Shown here piece after piece: positions 25,633-33,999 of a stretch of 64,000 bases of DNA. Under the pieces are notes generated by a model. It was not told the DNA's origin. It searched no databases and saw only the letters and a program-made list of their open reading frames with translations. A program made the position numbers and the translations under genes. Each line of letters begins with the position of its first letter. Position 1 is the first letter of the stretch. The DNA is from Massilia endophytica. Its GTDB lineage: Bacteria; Pseudomonadota; Gammaproteobacteria; Burkholderiales; Burkholderiaceae_D. The DNA is taken from positions 2,790,001 through 2,854,000 of the forward strand of contig NZ_CP088952.1 in NCBI RefSeq assembly GCF_021165955.1, given 5' to 3'.

Positions 25633-26574
25633 ATGCTGCCACAGGAAGCCGCGGACGAGGCGCCGGAAGACCACGGCGCCGGCGCCCCCTTGCACCTCGA
25701 CGAGGCCGCGCTGGCCCTTGCCGCTGAAGCGGCAGGCGATGCTGCCACTTCCGGCGCTGCCGAATCTGGCAACGGCGCCACTGCGGAAGCCGAAAACGCT
25801 GCGCCGGCCCGCCTGTACGGCGAGCCCCTGCTGCGCCTGCCGACCGACCTGTATATTCCGCCGGACGCGCTGGAAGTTTTCCTCGAAGCCTTCGAAGGCC
25901 CGCTCGACCTGCTGCTTTACCTGATCCGCAAGCAGAACTTCAATATCCTCGACATTCCGATGGCGCAGGTGACCCTGCAATACCTGAAGTATGTCGAGCA
26001 GATCCGTCTGTCCAACCTGGAGCTGGCCGCCGAGTACCTGCTGATGGCGGCCATGCTTATCGAGATCAAGTCGCGCATGCTGCTGCCGCAGCGCCAGCAC
26101 GACATCGAAGCCGAAGCGGAAGACCCGCGTGCGGAACTGGTGCGCCGCCTGCTCGAATACGAGCAGATCAAGCTGGCCGCCTACGAGCTGAACTCGATGC
26201 CCCAGCTGGACCGCGACTTCGTACGCACCCAGATCTACATCGAGCAAAGCCTGGTGCCCGTGTGGCCCAATGTGAACGTGGACGACCTGCAGGCCGCCTG
26301 GCGCGACCTGATGAAGCGCGCCACGCTGAAGCAGCACCACAAGATCACGCGCGAAGAGCTTTCCGTGCGCGAGCACATGACCATCATCCTGCGCAAGCTG
26401 CAATCGAGCCGCTTCGTGGAATTCGCCGACCTGTTCGATACGGACGGCGGCGTGCCCGTGGTGGTAGTGAACTTCGTCGCCATGCTGGAGCTGGCGAAGG
26501 AAACGCTGATCGAAATTACCCAGGCCGAGCCCTTTGCACCCATCTACGTGCGGCTGGCCTACTCTCCTGCCTAA
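25633..26574 (+). CDS. scpA: Segregation and condensation protein A
   Basis: A 313-aa kleisin of the SMC-ScpAB condensin that organises and segregates the chromosome. After an Ala/Glu-rich N-terminal extension of about 60 residues comes the conserved kleisin start LEAFEGPLDLLLYLIRKQNFNI, then AAEYLLMAAMLIEIKSRMLLP. The C-terminal winged helix ends near ITQAEPFAPIYVRL. ScpB and SMC are not in the window. The N-terminal extension is low-complexity and could partly be untranslated if an internal start is used. Confidence 0.92.
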   Translation: MLPQEAADEAPEDHGAGAPLHLDEAALALAAEAAGDAATSGAAESGNGATAEAENAAPARLYGEPLLRLPTDLYIPPDALEVFLEAFEGPLDLLLYLIRKQNFNILDIPMAQVTLQYLKYVEQIRLSNLELAAEYLLMAAMLIEIKSRMLLPQRQHDIEAEAEDPRAELVRRLLEYEQIKLAAYELNSMPQLDRDFVRTQIYIEQSLVPVWPNVNVDDLQAAWRDLMKRATLKQHHKITREELSVREHMTIILRKLQSSRFVEFADLFDTDGGVPVVVVNFVAMLELAKETLIEITQAEPFAPIYVRLAYSPA

Positions 26575-26591
26575 GAACAGAATAAAGCAAT

Positions 26592-27431
26592 ATGAAAATC
26601 ATTACCTCCATCCAGGAACTGCGCGACCAGCTGAGCGGCCAATTGCGGACCGCCTTCGTGCCGACCATGGGCAACCTGCACGAAGGCCACCTCTCGCTGA
26701 TGCGCCTGGCGCGCCGCCATGGCGACCCGGTGGTGGCGTCCATCTTCGTCAACCGACTGCAGTTCGGCCCGAACGAAGACTTCGACAAATACCCGCGCAC
26801 CTTCCAGGCCGACGTGGAGAAGCTGGAGAAGGAAGGCGTCTACGTGCTCTTCGCGCCGACGGAGAAGGACATGTATCCGGAGCCGCAGGAGTACCGCGTG
26901 ACGCCGCCGGATGGCCTGGGCAATACGCTGGAAGGCGAATTCCGCCCCGGCTTCTTTACGGGCGTGTGCACGGTGGTGACCAAGCTGTTCTCCTGCGTGC
27001 AGCCGCGCGTGGCGGTGTTCGGCAAGAAGGACTACCAGCAGCTCATGATCGTGCGGAACATGACGCGCCAGTTCGCGCTGCCCACCGAAATCATCGGCGC
27101 CGAAACCTACCGCGCGGAAGACGGCCTGGCTCTGTCCTCGCGCAATATGTACCTGTCGACGGAAGAACGCGCCGAAGCCCCCGCCCTGTACCGCAGCCTG
27201 AACTTCGTGGCCGGTGAAATGCGCGGCGGCCATCTGGACGTGACGCAGCTGGAACGCAAGGCGATGGACGACCTGGCCAAGCGCGGCTGGAAGCCGGACT
27301 ACATCTCCATCCGCAAGCGCTCCGACCTGCAGGCTCCGAACGCGGGCGACCTGGCGCAAGGCGAACCGCTCGTGGTGCTGGCCGCCGCCAAGCTCGGCAC
27401 CACCCGCCTCATCGACAACCTGGAAATCTGA
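26592..27431 (+). CDS. panC: Pantoate-beta-alanine ligase (pantothenate synthetase)
   Basis: A 279-aa enzyme joining pantoate and beta-alanine with ATP to make pantothenate, in the coenzyme A pathway. The HIGH-like nucleotide site is FVPTMGNLHEGHLSLMR (about 22-38). Other marks are FVNRLQFGPNEDFDKYPR, FGKKDYQQL and the loop LALSSRNMYLS. Length is normal for the family. It follows scpA by 17 bases. Its stop codon abuts that of an opposite secreted-protein gene (TGATCA). Confidence 0.96.
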   Translation: MKIITSIQELRDQLSGQLRTAFVPTMGNLHEGHLSLMRLARRHGDPVVASIFVNRLQFGPNEDFDKYPRTFQADVEKLEKEGVYVLFAPTEKDMYPEPQEYRVTPPDGLGNTLEGEFRPGFFTGVCTVVTKLFSCVQPRVAVFGKKDYQQLMIVRNMTRQFALPTEIIGAETYRAEDGLALSSRNMYLSTEERAEAPALYRSLNFVAGEMRGGHLDVTQLERKAMDDLAKRGWKPDYISIRKRSDLQAPNAGDLAQGEPLVVLAAAKLGTTRLIDNLEI

Positions 27432-27902
27432 TCAGGGCGTGTTGTCGGGGAAGAAGCCGTGCACGCGCATCTCAAGGTGTTCCGCCTGCGGTCCGCTTCC
27501 GTTGTAGATCGCGCCGCCCGAGCAGGCAGGGTCGAACAGGCGCGTGACAAGGCCCGCCCAGCTGATTTCCCGATGGCCTGAGTCGTCAGGCCCGTTGGGC
27601 TGCGGCGTCGGCAGCCAGTCGATGCCGCTCGGCCCGCAATAAAAGCCGACCGCAGTAACGGTCGTCGCCGCATTGAAGCGGATCTTGTAGGACAGGAAGA
27701 CTGTCACGAAGCGCACCGATCCTGGCGACGTGCCGGGGATGGACCAGGTGCACTGCTGGCTGGCGTTGGCGTCGCAGGCGATCACCGTGCTGCCGCTGTT
27801 GCCCAGCCGGTCGATGTTGCGCACCAGGGCCGCCTTCTGCGCCAGCGCAGGCGCGCACAGAACGGCCGCCAGCGCCAGGCTCACCACCTTCAGCGTTTTC
27901 AT
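27432..27902 (-). CDS. Secreted protein of unknown function coupled to a PEP-CTERM gene
   Basis: A 156-aa protein with a signal peptide (MKTLKVVSLALAAVLCAPALA) and about 135 mature residues containing four cysteines (ACDANASQQC, FYCGPSG, FDPACSGG), which could form disulfides in the periplasm. Its ATG overlaps the stop of the PEP-CTERM gene upstream (ATGA at 27899-27902), so the two are probably made together. No known domain was recognised. Confidence 0.7.
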   Translation of the reverse strand: MKTLKVVSLALAAVLCAPALAQKAALVRNIDRLGNSGSTVIACDANASQQCTWSIPGTSPGSVRFVTVFLSYKIRFNAATTVTAVGFYCGPSGIDWLPTPQPNGPDDSGHREISWAGLVTRLFDPACSGGAIYNGSGPQAEHLEMRVHGFFPDNTP

Positions 27903-28534
27903 TTCGGAGCTCCCTTGTGAATTGGCCGCGCCAGCAGGAGCAGCCCGGCCAGCACCAGCAAAAGCGTGGCTGGCGCGGGCACCGCCACCAGCTCACTGTT
28001 GGAAACAATGTCGAAGGCGTAGACGCTGCTGCACACGCCGCCGCAGGCGCCATCGGAGAAGCTGGCATCGAGCCCGATGAAGCCGTCGCCCAGGGTGCCG
28101 CTGCCCAGGTTCTCCGCAAAGGAGAAGTTGAAGGGCAAGGTCAGCGCCAGCGTGTAATAGCCGGCGGGCACATTCAGCAGGTCGAGCGTGGAATCGGCGC
28201 ACGCGGGAGCCGCCGTGCCGGGCGGGCAGGCGCCGTCGTCGTTCGAGGCGAGGAAGGTGGCGCCTGGCCCAAGGCCCAGGAAAAGCGACAGGTAGGGATC
28301 GAAGCCGCCGGGGGCAACGGCCTGGCCTGCGGCATTGACGCCGCCGGGAGCGGATGCGCTGCCGCCGTAGCCGTAGGTCTGGAAATGCAGGTCGCCATCG
28401 GCGAGCAGGCGGAAACCCAGGAGCACCACCGCATTCGGGTCGCCGGCGGGCATCTGGCCGGTGGCCGAGATCTCTCCGCCGCGCGCCAGGGCCGCCGATA
28501 CCAGAAGGCAAAGAAGACACAGGAGTTTTTGCAT
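27899..28534 (-). CDS. PEP-CTERM-type sorted surface protein (DVUA0089-like)
   Basis: A 211-aa protein: signal peptide (MQKLLCLLCLLVSAALARG), a beta-rich body with DPYLSLFLG and FLASNDDGACPPG resembling the DVUA0089-type domain, and a C-terminal sorting tail with VPAPATLLLVLAGLLLLA followed by basic residues (ARPIHKGAPK). The VPxP-hydrophobic-basic tail fits exosortase (EpsH/XrtA-type) recognition, though the motif is a VPAP variant. A sigma-54-like promoter lies 37 bases upstream. Exosortase genes are not in the window. Confidence 0.75.
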   Translation of the reverse strand: MQKLLCLLCLLVSAALARGGEISATGQMPAGDPNAVVLLGFRLLADGDLHFQTYGYGGSASAPGGVNAAGQAVAPGGFDPYLSLFLGLGPGATFLASNDDGACPPGTAAPACADSTLDLLNVPAGYYTLALTLPFNFSFAENLGSGTLGDGFIGLDASFSDGACGGVCSSVYAFDIVSNSELVAVPAPATLLLVLAGLLLLARPIHKGAPK

Positions 28535-28568
28535 GGCCGGCCTCGCGCATCGGGGAATGCGCAAGGGG

Positions 28569-28585
28569 ATGCATATCGCATGCCA
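28569..28585 (-). promoter_or_regulatory. Sigma-54-type promoter of the PEP-CTERM gene pair
   Basis: On the minus strand: TGGCATG-CGAT-ATGCAT, with the invariant GG and GC separated by exactly ten bases. It resembles the consensus TGGCACG-N4-TTGCA. The -12 GC lies about 37 bases before the ATG, nearly the same distance as in the other PEP-CTERM gene of this window. Confidence 0.6.
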
Positions 28586-28637
28586 TCGCAGTATGCCCCT
28601 GGGGGGCGGACAGCCTGTCAAAAAGTCCGACGCTCGC

Positions 28638-29870
28638 CTACTTTGCGGCGTCAGCCTTCCACTCGTCCTTCGGCGGCAGCATCTTCACGATGGGGTCCGG
28701 CCGGTCGGGCTTCGGCTTGAATACGGCATCCACGAAGGCTTCGATGCTGCCGTACTGCTTCACGGTGCCGGCCTGCTGCTCGGGGGAATCGATCATCTCG
28801 ATGCGGCGCTTCAGCTCCCGCTTGAAGGCGGGGGTGTAGATGTCGAAGGTGCCGCTGGCCTGGTACTGGTCCAGCGGGCCGGGGAAGATCACGGCATCGT
28901 AGGCGTCAGCGATGGTCTGGCCCGGCGCGGCATCGAGCATGTGGTTGCCGAGATAGGACGCCTTTCCGAAAGGCGTGCCCGCGAGCTCCACCGCCTTGGG
29001 CATGCCGCCCGCGGCGTCGAAGGCGCTGTCCCACAGGCCTTTCTCCATTCTCACCCAGCGGTACTCCACGTTGTCCAGGCCCTCGCGCGTGGCGGCCTTG
29101 CCTTCGCCGCGCTTCTTGATGAAGAGGATGGGAGCATGCACGCGCAGCGAATAGGATTTGCCTGGCGAGTGCTGGCTGAAGAAGGTGCCCGCGTTCCAGT
29201 AAAACTGGCCCTTGCTGTTGCGGATGCCCTTGTAGGCGTGCCGTGTGTTCGTGAGCAGAATGCCTTTCCGCCCCTGCTTGAAGTCGCCCATCACTTCCTT
29301 CACCACCGAGTACATGTGGTAGTCGCGCGCCGTGCCGGAGAGGCGGCTCTGTTCCCAGTCCTGGTGGGTGCGCTGCAGCGGATAGGTGGCGGGCATGTCG
29401 GTGGCGATCACGCGCATGCGCCGTTCCGCAGGCTTGCCCGCATTGGCCTCGCGCACAGCCTTCAGCAGGTCGAGGTAGGTGGTGAGCGCCCAGCCCATAT
29501 CGCTCGCGTCCTGGAACAGGGGCAGCAATTGCTCGTCGCTCGCCTTGCCGTCCATCCAGGCGTCGATCAGGGGCTGGTGGTTCAGCGGGGCCACTTCGAG
29601 GAAGATATAGCCCACCTTTGAGGCGAATTCGGGATTGCGCACCAGCTGGATGTAGAACTGCCAGGGGTCTTTCGCGCTGTGCAGGCCGTCGTCGAAGATC
29701 AGCACATCGTGCTGCTCCAGCTTGCGGTTGACGAAGGTGGCGGGATCCGGCGCGGCGCGCAGAGCGGCGACATACGGCGCCAGGGCGGCATCCGCCGGCG
29801 CCGCCTGCGCGCCGGACGCCATGAGGCAGGCGGCGCTCAGCAGCAACGCCCGGGTCCAGTGCGCCGTCAT
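28638..29870 (-). CDS. Exported protein of unknown function, possibly ChaN/EreA-like
   Basis: A 410-aa protein with a signal peptide (MTAHWTRALLLSAACLMASGAQA). Stretches such as VLIFDDGLHSAKDPWQFYIQ, YIFLEVAPLNHQPLIDAWMD and ILLTNTRHAYKGIRN recall the Glu/His pattern of ChaN-like haem-binding and erythromycin-esterase-like proteins, but the match is weak and I would not assign a reaction. The start codon overlaps the stop of the EAL/HDOD gene by four bases (ATGA), suggesting coupled translation. Confidence 0.65.
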   Translation of the reverse strand: MTAHWTRALLLSAACLMASGAQAAPADAALAPYVAALRAAPDPATFVNRKLEQHDVLIFDDGLHSAKDPWQFYIQLVRNPEFASKVGYIFLEVAPLNHQPLIDAWMDGKASDEQLLPLFQDASDMGWALTTYLDLLKAVREANAGKPAERRMRVIATDMPATYPLQRTHQDWEQSRLSGTARDYHMYSVVKEVMGDFKQGRKGILLTNTRHAYKGIRNSKGQFYWNAGTFFSQHSPGKSYSLRVHAPILFIKKRGEGKAATREGLDNVEYRWVRMEKGLWDSAFDAAGGMPKAVELAGTPFGKASYLGNHMLDAAPGQTIADAYDAVIFPGPLDQYQASGTFDIYTPAFKRELKRRIEMIDSPEQQAGTVKQYGSIEAFVDAVFKPKPDRPDPIVKMLPPKDEWKADAAK

Positions 29871-31075
29871 GCGGTAATGTTCTGGGTCCAGGCCAGTGCC
29901 GAGAGGTGGGCCTTGTTGATCTCGGCGGGCGGCAGGTTGAGCGAGGCCGCCATCGAGGATACGAGGCTGGAATTGAGCTCGCAGGCCTCGGCCAGCGCCA
30001 GGTAGGGGCCGTACTTGCCGCCCCGCTCCAGCAGCGCTTTCTGCACTTCGTCGGAGAGCTGGATGGTCTGCAGCACTTCTTCCATGCTGATGCCGAGCAG
30101 GCGGTCCAGCAGGGAGAACATGCCCGCCACGAACACATTCTCCGCCTCGGCCTTGCCCAGCGGCTTCTGGGCCAGCAGCTCGGCCAGGCGGCCGCGCACC
30201 ACGGCCGTTTCCAGCAGCACGGGCGAATAGCCGCTCGTGCTGGCGGTGGCCAGCAGCACGGTGAGCCAGCGGTAGAGCGGCTGGTAGCCCAGCAGCGTGA
30301 TGGCCTGCTTCAGGGACTGGATTTCGCGCCCCGCGCCAAAGCCTGCCGAGTTAATGTGGCGCAGCAGCTTGTAGGACAGGGCGGCGTCGCGTTTCAGCAC
30401 GCTTTCCAGCTGGGCGATGTCGGCGTTCGCGTTCACCATCTGCATCAGCTGCAGGATGATGGTCTGGGCCGGGTTCATGCCCGCGCCGTCGCTGCCGGGG
30501 CGCGGCGTCAGGTGCAGCTTGCCGACGAAGGCGTCCAGGCCCAGTGCCGCGCAGGCGTCGAAGTCGGCCCAGGTGGTGACGGGGCGCCCCACCATGCGCA
30601 GGTTGGACTGCTTGAGCGCCGCATAGGTGCGCGCCTGCGAGGCGACGTCCGCGCCCGAGAAGCGCACTTCCACGTAGGAGGCGATGGTGCCCAGGCGGCT
30701 GCCCACGCGCGCCAGGTCGGCTTCGCGCAGCAGGATGCCCACGCCGCCCGCGCGCAGGGCCTGCACGGCCGCCAGCGTATCGGGGTTGGCCAGTTCCGCG
30801 GTGCGGATCGACAGCACCGTGTGCTGCGGCGGCAGGGTATGCAGGGCGTCCGTGGACAGCATGGCCGGCACGGCTTGCAGGAAAAGGGTCTTGTCGCGCA
30901 GCAGCCAGCCCCGCTCTTCGTCGCAGACCTGGCCTGCGACGAAGCTCACCAGGTCTTCCAGCTCGGCCTGGGTGTAGGGGGCGCCGGTCTGGTGCTGCCA
31001 GCGCAGTTCGTAGCCGACGACGCGCTGCTGCGGATCCAGCAACGGCTCACGGACAAGAAATTGGGTTTGGTGCAT
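29867..31075 (-). CDS. EAL-HDOD (YuxH-type) signalling protein with degenerate EAL domain
   Basis: A 402-aa protein. Residues 1-195 resemble an EAL domain (REPLLDPQQRVVGYELRWQH) but the catalytic EAL triplet reads YELR and metal-binding acids are missing, so cyclic-di-GMP hydrolysis is unlikely. Residues about 200-400 form an HDOD domain (LESVLKRDAALSYKLLRHINSAGFG, ITLLGYQPLYRWLTVLL). Such proteins act as regulatory scaffolds in motility and surface behaviour. It lies 51 bases downstream of cheZ on the same strand and overlaps the next gene. Confidence 0.88.
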   Translation of the reverse strand: MHQTQFLVREPLLDPQQRVVGYELRWQHQTGAPYTQAELEDLVSFVAGQVCDEERGWLLRDKTLFLQAVPAMLSTDALHTLPPQHTVLSIRTAELANPDTLAAVQALRAGGVGILLREADLARVGSRLGTIASYVEVRFSGADVASQARTYAALKQSNLRMVGRPVTTWADFDACAALGLDAFVGKLHLTPRPGSDGAGMNPAQTIILQLMQMVNANADIAQLESVLKRDAALSYKLLRHINSAGFGAGREIQSLKQAITLLGYQPLYRWLTVLLATASTSGYSPVLLETAVVRGRLAELLAQKPLGKAEAENVFVAGMFSLLDRLLGISMEEVLQTIQLSDEVQKALLERGGKYGPYLALAEACELNSSLVSSMAASLNLPPAEINKAHLSALAWTQNITA

Positions 31076-31126
31076 GGCTGTCTTGTGTGAGGCTGATTGG
31101 GCTGCCGGCCGGCAGCGGAAGCCGGC

Positions 31127-31771
31127 TTAGAAGCCCAGGCTGTCGAGCAGGTCGTCGACCTGGCTCTGGTCCGCCACCACGCCTTCCTTGGTGGTATCGA
31201 TCTGCGGGCCGTTCAGCAGGCCGTTGTCGATTTCCTTCTTCAGCTGTTCGGGTGCGAAGTCGATCAGGGTCTGCACCAGCTGCTGCTCCAGGTTCTGGGC
31301 GATGGCCGTGACCTTCTTGATCACCTGCCCTGTCAGGTCCTGGAAGTCCTGGGCCATCATGATATCCATCAGGTGCACCTTGGTGCTGGCGGCGGAGATG
31401 GCGGCCATGTCCAGCTTGGCCATCGTCTGCTGCGCCAGGGCGCGCCACTGCTCTTCGCTGGCGGGACCGTCGAGCAAGGCCTGCCAGGCGCCCTTCAGGT
31501 CCTTGGCGTCCGCGCTGATCCGGTCCTGCAGGGGGCCTGCCTCGTCGGTGGCGTTCAGCACCTTCTGCGCCGCGTTTTCGCTCAGGCGCGCCACGTAATC
31601 GAGCCGGTCGCGGGCATCCGGGATATCCTCGGCCGCCTTCTCGATCAGCTTGTCCAGCCCCAGGCCACGCAGGTTTTCGTGCAAGGCCCGCGTCATGTGG
31701 CCGATGCGCGACAGGAACTCCTCGTTGGCCAGCGCCGGTACAGCCCCGGCCTCAGCGTGATGCTCAACCAT
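31127..31771 (-). CDS. cheZ: CheY-P phosphatase CheZ
   Basis: A 214-aa helical phosphatase that dephosphorylates CheY-P. The active-site segment MMAQDFQDLTGQVIKKV holds the Asp and Gln (D-L-T-G-Q) equivalent to E. coli Asp143 and Gln147. The extreme C-terminus QSQVDDLLDSLGF is the CheY-binding helix, almost identical to the E. coli tail. It follows cheY by three bases. Confidence 0.96.
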   Translation of the reverse strand: MVEHHAEAGAVPALANEEFLSRIGHMTRALHENLRGLGLDKLIEKAAEDIPDARDRLDYVARLSENAAQKVLNATDEAGPLQDRISADAKDLKGAWQALLDGPASEEQWRALAQQTMAKLDMAAISAASTKVHLMDIMMAQDFQDLTGQVIKKVTAIAQNLEQQLVQTLIDFAPEQLKKEIDNGLLNGPQIDTTKEGVVADQSQVDDLLDSLGF

Positions 31772-31774
31772 CGA

Positions 31775-32164
31775 TCAGGCTCCGAGCTTCTCGAAGATCT
31801 TGTTCAGCTTTTCGTCCAGGGTGGCGGCGGTGAAGGGCTTCACCACATAGCCGTTGGCGCCGGCCTGGGCCGCCGCGATGATGTTTTCCTTCTTCGCTTC
31901 CGCGGTCACCATCAGCACCGGCAGCTTGGCCAGGGCGGGATCGGCACGGATGTTTTGCAGCATGGTCAGGCCGTCCATGTTCGGCATGTTCCAGTCGGAG
32001 ACCACGAAGTCGAACTGCTCGGCGCGCAGCTTGGCCAGCGCCATCACGCCATCTTCGGCTTCGTCCACATTGGCATAACCCAGTTCCTTCAGCAGATTCC
32101 GGACGATGCGGCGCATCGTCGAGAAGTCGTCCACCACCAAAAATTTCATCTTCGGATCAGCCAT
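31775..32164 (-). CDS. cheY: Chemotaxis response regulator CheY
   Basis: A 129-aa single receiver domain that carries the signal to the flagellar switch. The acidic pair is in FLVVDDFSTMRRIVRNLL, the phosphoacceptor Asp in FVVSDWNMPNMDG, Thr in VLMVTAEAKKEN and Lys in GYVVKPFTAATL. This copy is nearly E. coli-like and is paired with cheZ, so it is the likely motor-binding CheY. The 133 bases upstream hold a terminator after cheB, so cheYZ probably has its own promoter. Confidence 0.96.
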   Translation of the reverse strand: MADPKMKFLVVDDFSTMRRIVRNLLKELGYANVDEAEDGVMALAKLRAEQFDFVVSDWNMPNMDGLTMLQNIRADPALAKLPVLMVTAEAKKENIIAAAQAGANGYVVKPFTAATLDEKLNKIFEKLGA

Positions 32165-32260
32165 GAATCACTCCGTTGTTGCTCAAAACGCGGTTATTAA
32201 ATTGGTTGCTTAGCACTAGCAAGTTGTAGGATAGCATTTATGTTGTTCCAAAGCGAACAA

Positions 32261-32280
32261 AAGGCCCCCCAGCGAGGGGC
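32261..32280 (-). terminator. Weak terminator after cheB
   Basis: On the minus strand GCCCC-N7-GGGGC is followed by CTTTTGTT. It lies between cheB and cheY and would separate the long chemotaxis operon from cheYZ. Confidence 0.5.
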
Positions 32281-32297
32281 AAAACGCCAATACCGTA

Positions 32298-33368
32298 TCA
32301 AACGCGCAAAGCGCGCGATCCATGCTGGGCAAGATATCCCAGCACCATGCCCGGCAGCGCCTGCAGCGCCCCTACCTCGTGCGTGGCGCCGACGGCAATC
32401 GCCTCGCGCGGCATGCCGAACACGACGCAGCTCGCCTCATCCTGGGCAAAATTATACGCCCCGGCCGCCTTCATCTCCAGCATGCCCGCCGCGCCGTCCT
32501 TGCCCATTCCGGTCAGGATAACGCCAACCGCGTTTTTACCCGCGTTCTGTGCGGCGGAACGGAACAGCACATCCACAGAGGGGCGGTGGCGGTTGACGGG
32601 CTCGCCCTGATCCAGCTTGGTCATATAGTTGGCGCCCGAGCGCGCCAGCATCAGGTGCGAATGGCCGGGCGCGATGTAGGCATGGCCCGGCAGTATGCGC
32701 TCGTTGCCCGCCGCCTCCAGCACCGCGATCTTGCACAGGGAATCGAGGCGCTTGGCGAAGGAACGGGTGAAGCCTTCCGGCATGTGCTGGGTGATCAGGA
32801 TGCCGGGGCAGTCCGACGGCATCTGCATCAGGAATTCGCGGATCGCCTCGGTGCCGCCGGTGGAGGCGCCCACGATGATCAGCTTTTCCGAGGACATGAG
32901 CGGATTGCGCAGCTGGGGCAAGGTGCCCTGCCCTTCCGCGCCCGGCTGCGGCAGGGTGCGGGCCCGGATGCGGGCCTTGGAGGCGGCGCGGATCTTGTCG
33001 GCGATGAGGTCCGTGTACTCGCGCATGCCGCTCTGGATCGAGATCTTGGGCTTGGTGACGAAATCGACGGCGCCCAGCTCCAGCGCGCGCATGGTGATCT
33101 CGGAACCGCGCTCGGTCAGCGAGGACACCATCACCACCGGCATGGGGCGCAGGCGCATCAGCTTTTCCAGGAAGTCCAGGCCGTCCATCTTCGGCATCTC
33201 GACGTCCAGGGTCAGCACGTCCGGGTTGTGCTGCTTGATCAGTTCCCGCGCCACCAGGGGGTCGGGCGCCGTGGCCACCACCTGCATGTCCGGCTGGCTG
33301 TTGATGATCTCGCTCATGACGCTGCGGATCAACGCAGAGTCGTCGACGATCAGTACCTTCGTTTTCAT
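32298..33368 (-). CDS. cheB: Chemotaxis protein-glutamate methylesterase/deamidase CheB
   Basis: A 356-aa adaptation enzyme. The N-terminal receiver (VLIVDDSALIRSVMSEI; phosphoacceptor in VLTLDVEMPKMDG) controls the C-terminal esterase with catalytic Ser in IIVGASTGGTEAIREFL, His in ITQHMPEGFTRSFA and Asp in ILTGMGKDGAAG. It removes methyl groups from receptors and deamidates glutamines. It lies downstream of cheD by 20 bases in the che operon. Confidence 0.97.
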   Translation of the reverse strand: MKTKVLIVDDSALIRSVMSEIINSQPDMQVVATAPDPLVARELIKQHNPDVLTLDVEMPKMDGLDFLEKLMRLRPMPVVMVSSLTERGSEITMRALELGAVDFVTKPKISIQSGMREYTDLIADKIRAASKARIRARTLPQPGAEGQGTLPQLRNPLMSSEKLIIVGASTGGTEAIREFLMQMPSDCPGILITQHMPEGFTRSFAKRLDSLCKIAVLEAAGNERILPGHAYIAPGHSHLMLARSGANYMTKLDQGEPVNRHRPSVDVLFRSAAQNAGKNAVGVILTGMGKDGAAGMLEMKAAGAYNFAQDEASCVVFGMPREAIAVGATHEVGALQALPGMVLGYLAQHGSRALRV

Positions 33369-33388
33369 GGAACGTCCCTTGTCTCTTT

Positions 33389-33988
33389 CTAGAACAGCTC
33401 GACCTCGCCAGCCACCGGCTGGACTTTGAGGCGGCTTGCATATTCGATTTCGCGTTTGGCCAGCGTATCGTTATGGGTCTGCATCAGCTTCTTGACCAGC
33501 ACCTTGCCCGTGCGGGGGAAGAAGTACACCTTGCGCGGATAGATGTCGTTCAGGTCCTCGGCCACGATGCGGATCTTCTCGTTCTTCAGGAAGGTCTGCA
33601 CGAAGGCCGCATTGCGCTCGCCCACGTTCATGGCCGTGAAGCCTTTCAGCACGGCGCCGCCGCCGAAGACCTTCGCTTCCAGGTTCTCGCGCCGCGCGCC
33701 CGACTTCAGCAGGTCGTTGATCAGCACCTCCATCGCGTAGGTGCCGTAGCGCGCCGAGGCGGACACGGGGCTGTTCACGTCGCCGCCCCCGTCCGGCAGC
33801 ATGAAGTGGTTCATGCCGCCCAGGCCCGTGGTGCGGTCGCGGATGCAGGCCGACACGCAGGAGCCGAGCACCGTCACGATCAGCATGTCCTTGTTGGTGA
33901 AGTAGTACTCGCCAGGCAGGATCTTGGCGGCGTCGCAGTCGAAGGTGCGGTCGAAATAGACGTTTGTGGCGAACTGTTCTTTATCCAT
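33389..33988 (-). CDS. cheD: Chemoreceptor glutamine deamidase CheD
   Basis: A 199-aa deamidase acting on chemoreceptor glutamines. The catalytic Cys is in VTVLGSCVSACIRD and the His in GGMNHFMLP. The body is followed by about 40 extra residues, and the protein ends in GEVELF, a tail similar to GDIELF on the CheZ-like protein of this operon. It lies 11 bases after cheR. Confidence 0.95.
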   Translation of the reverse strand: MDKEQFATNVYFDRTFDCDAAKILPGEYYFTNKDMLIVTVLGSCVSACIRDRTTGLGGMNHFMLPDGGGDVNSPVSASARYGTYAMEVLINDLLKSGARRENLEAKVFGGGAVLKGFTAMNVGERNAAFVQTFLKNEKIRIVAEDLNDIYPRKVYFFPRTGKVLVKKLMQTHNDTLAKREIEYASRLKVQPVAGEVELF

Positions 33989-33999
33989 GATCTTCTTTC

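Noticed and set aside
29867..31075. Active cyclic-di-GMP phosphodiesterase
   Set aside because: The EAL triplet and metal-binding acids are missing, and the HDOD domain marks a YuxH-type scaffold.
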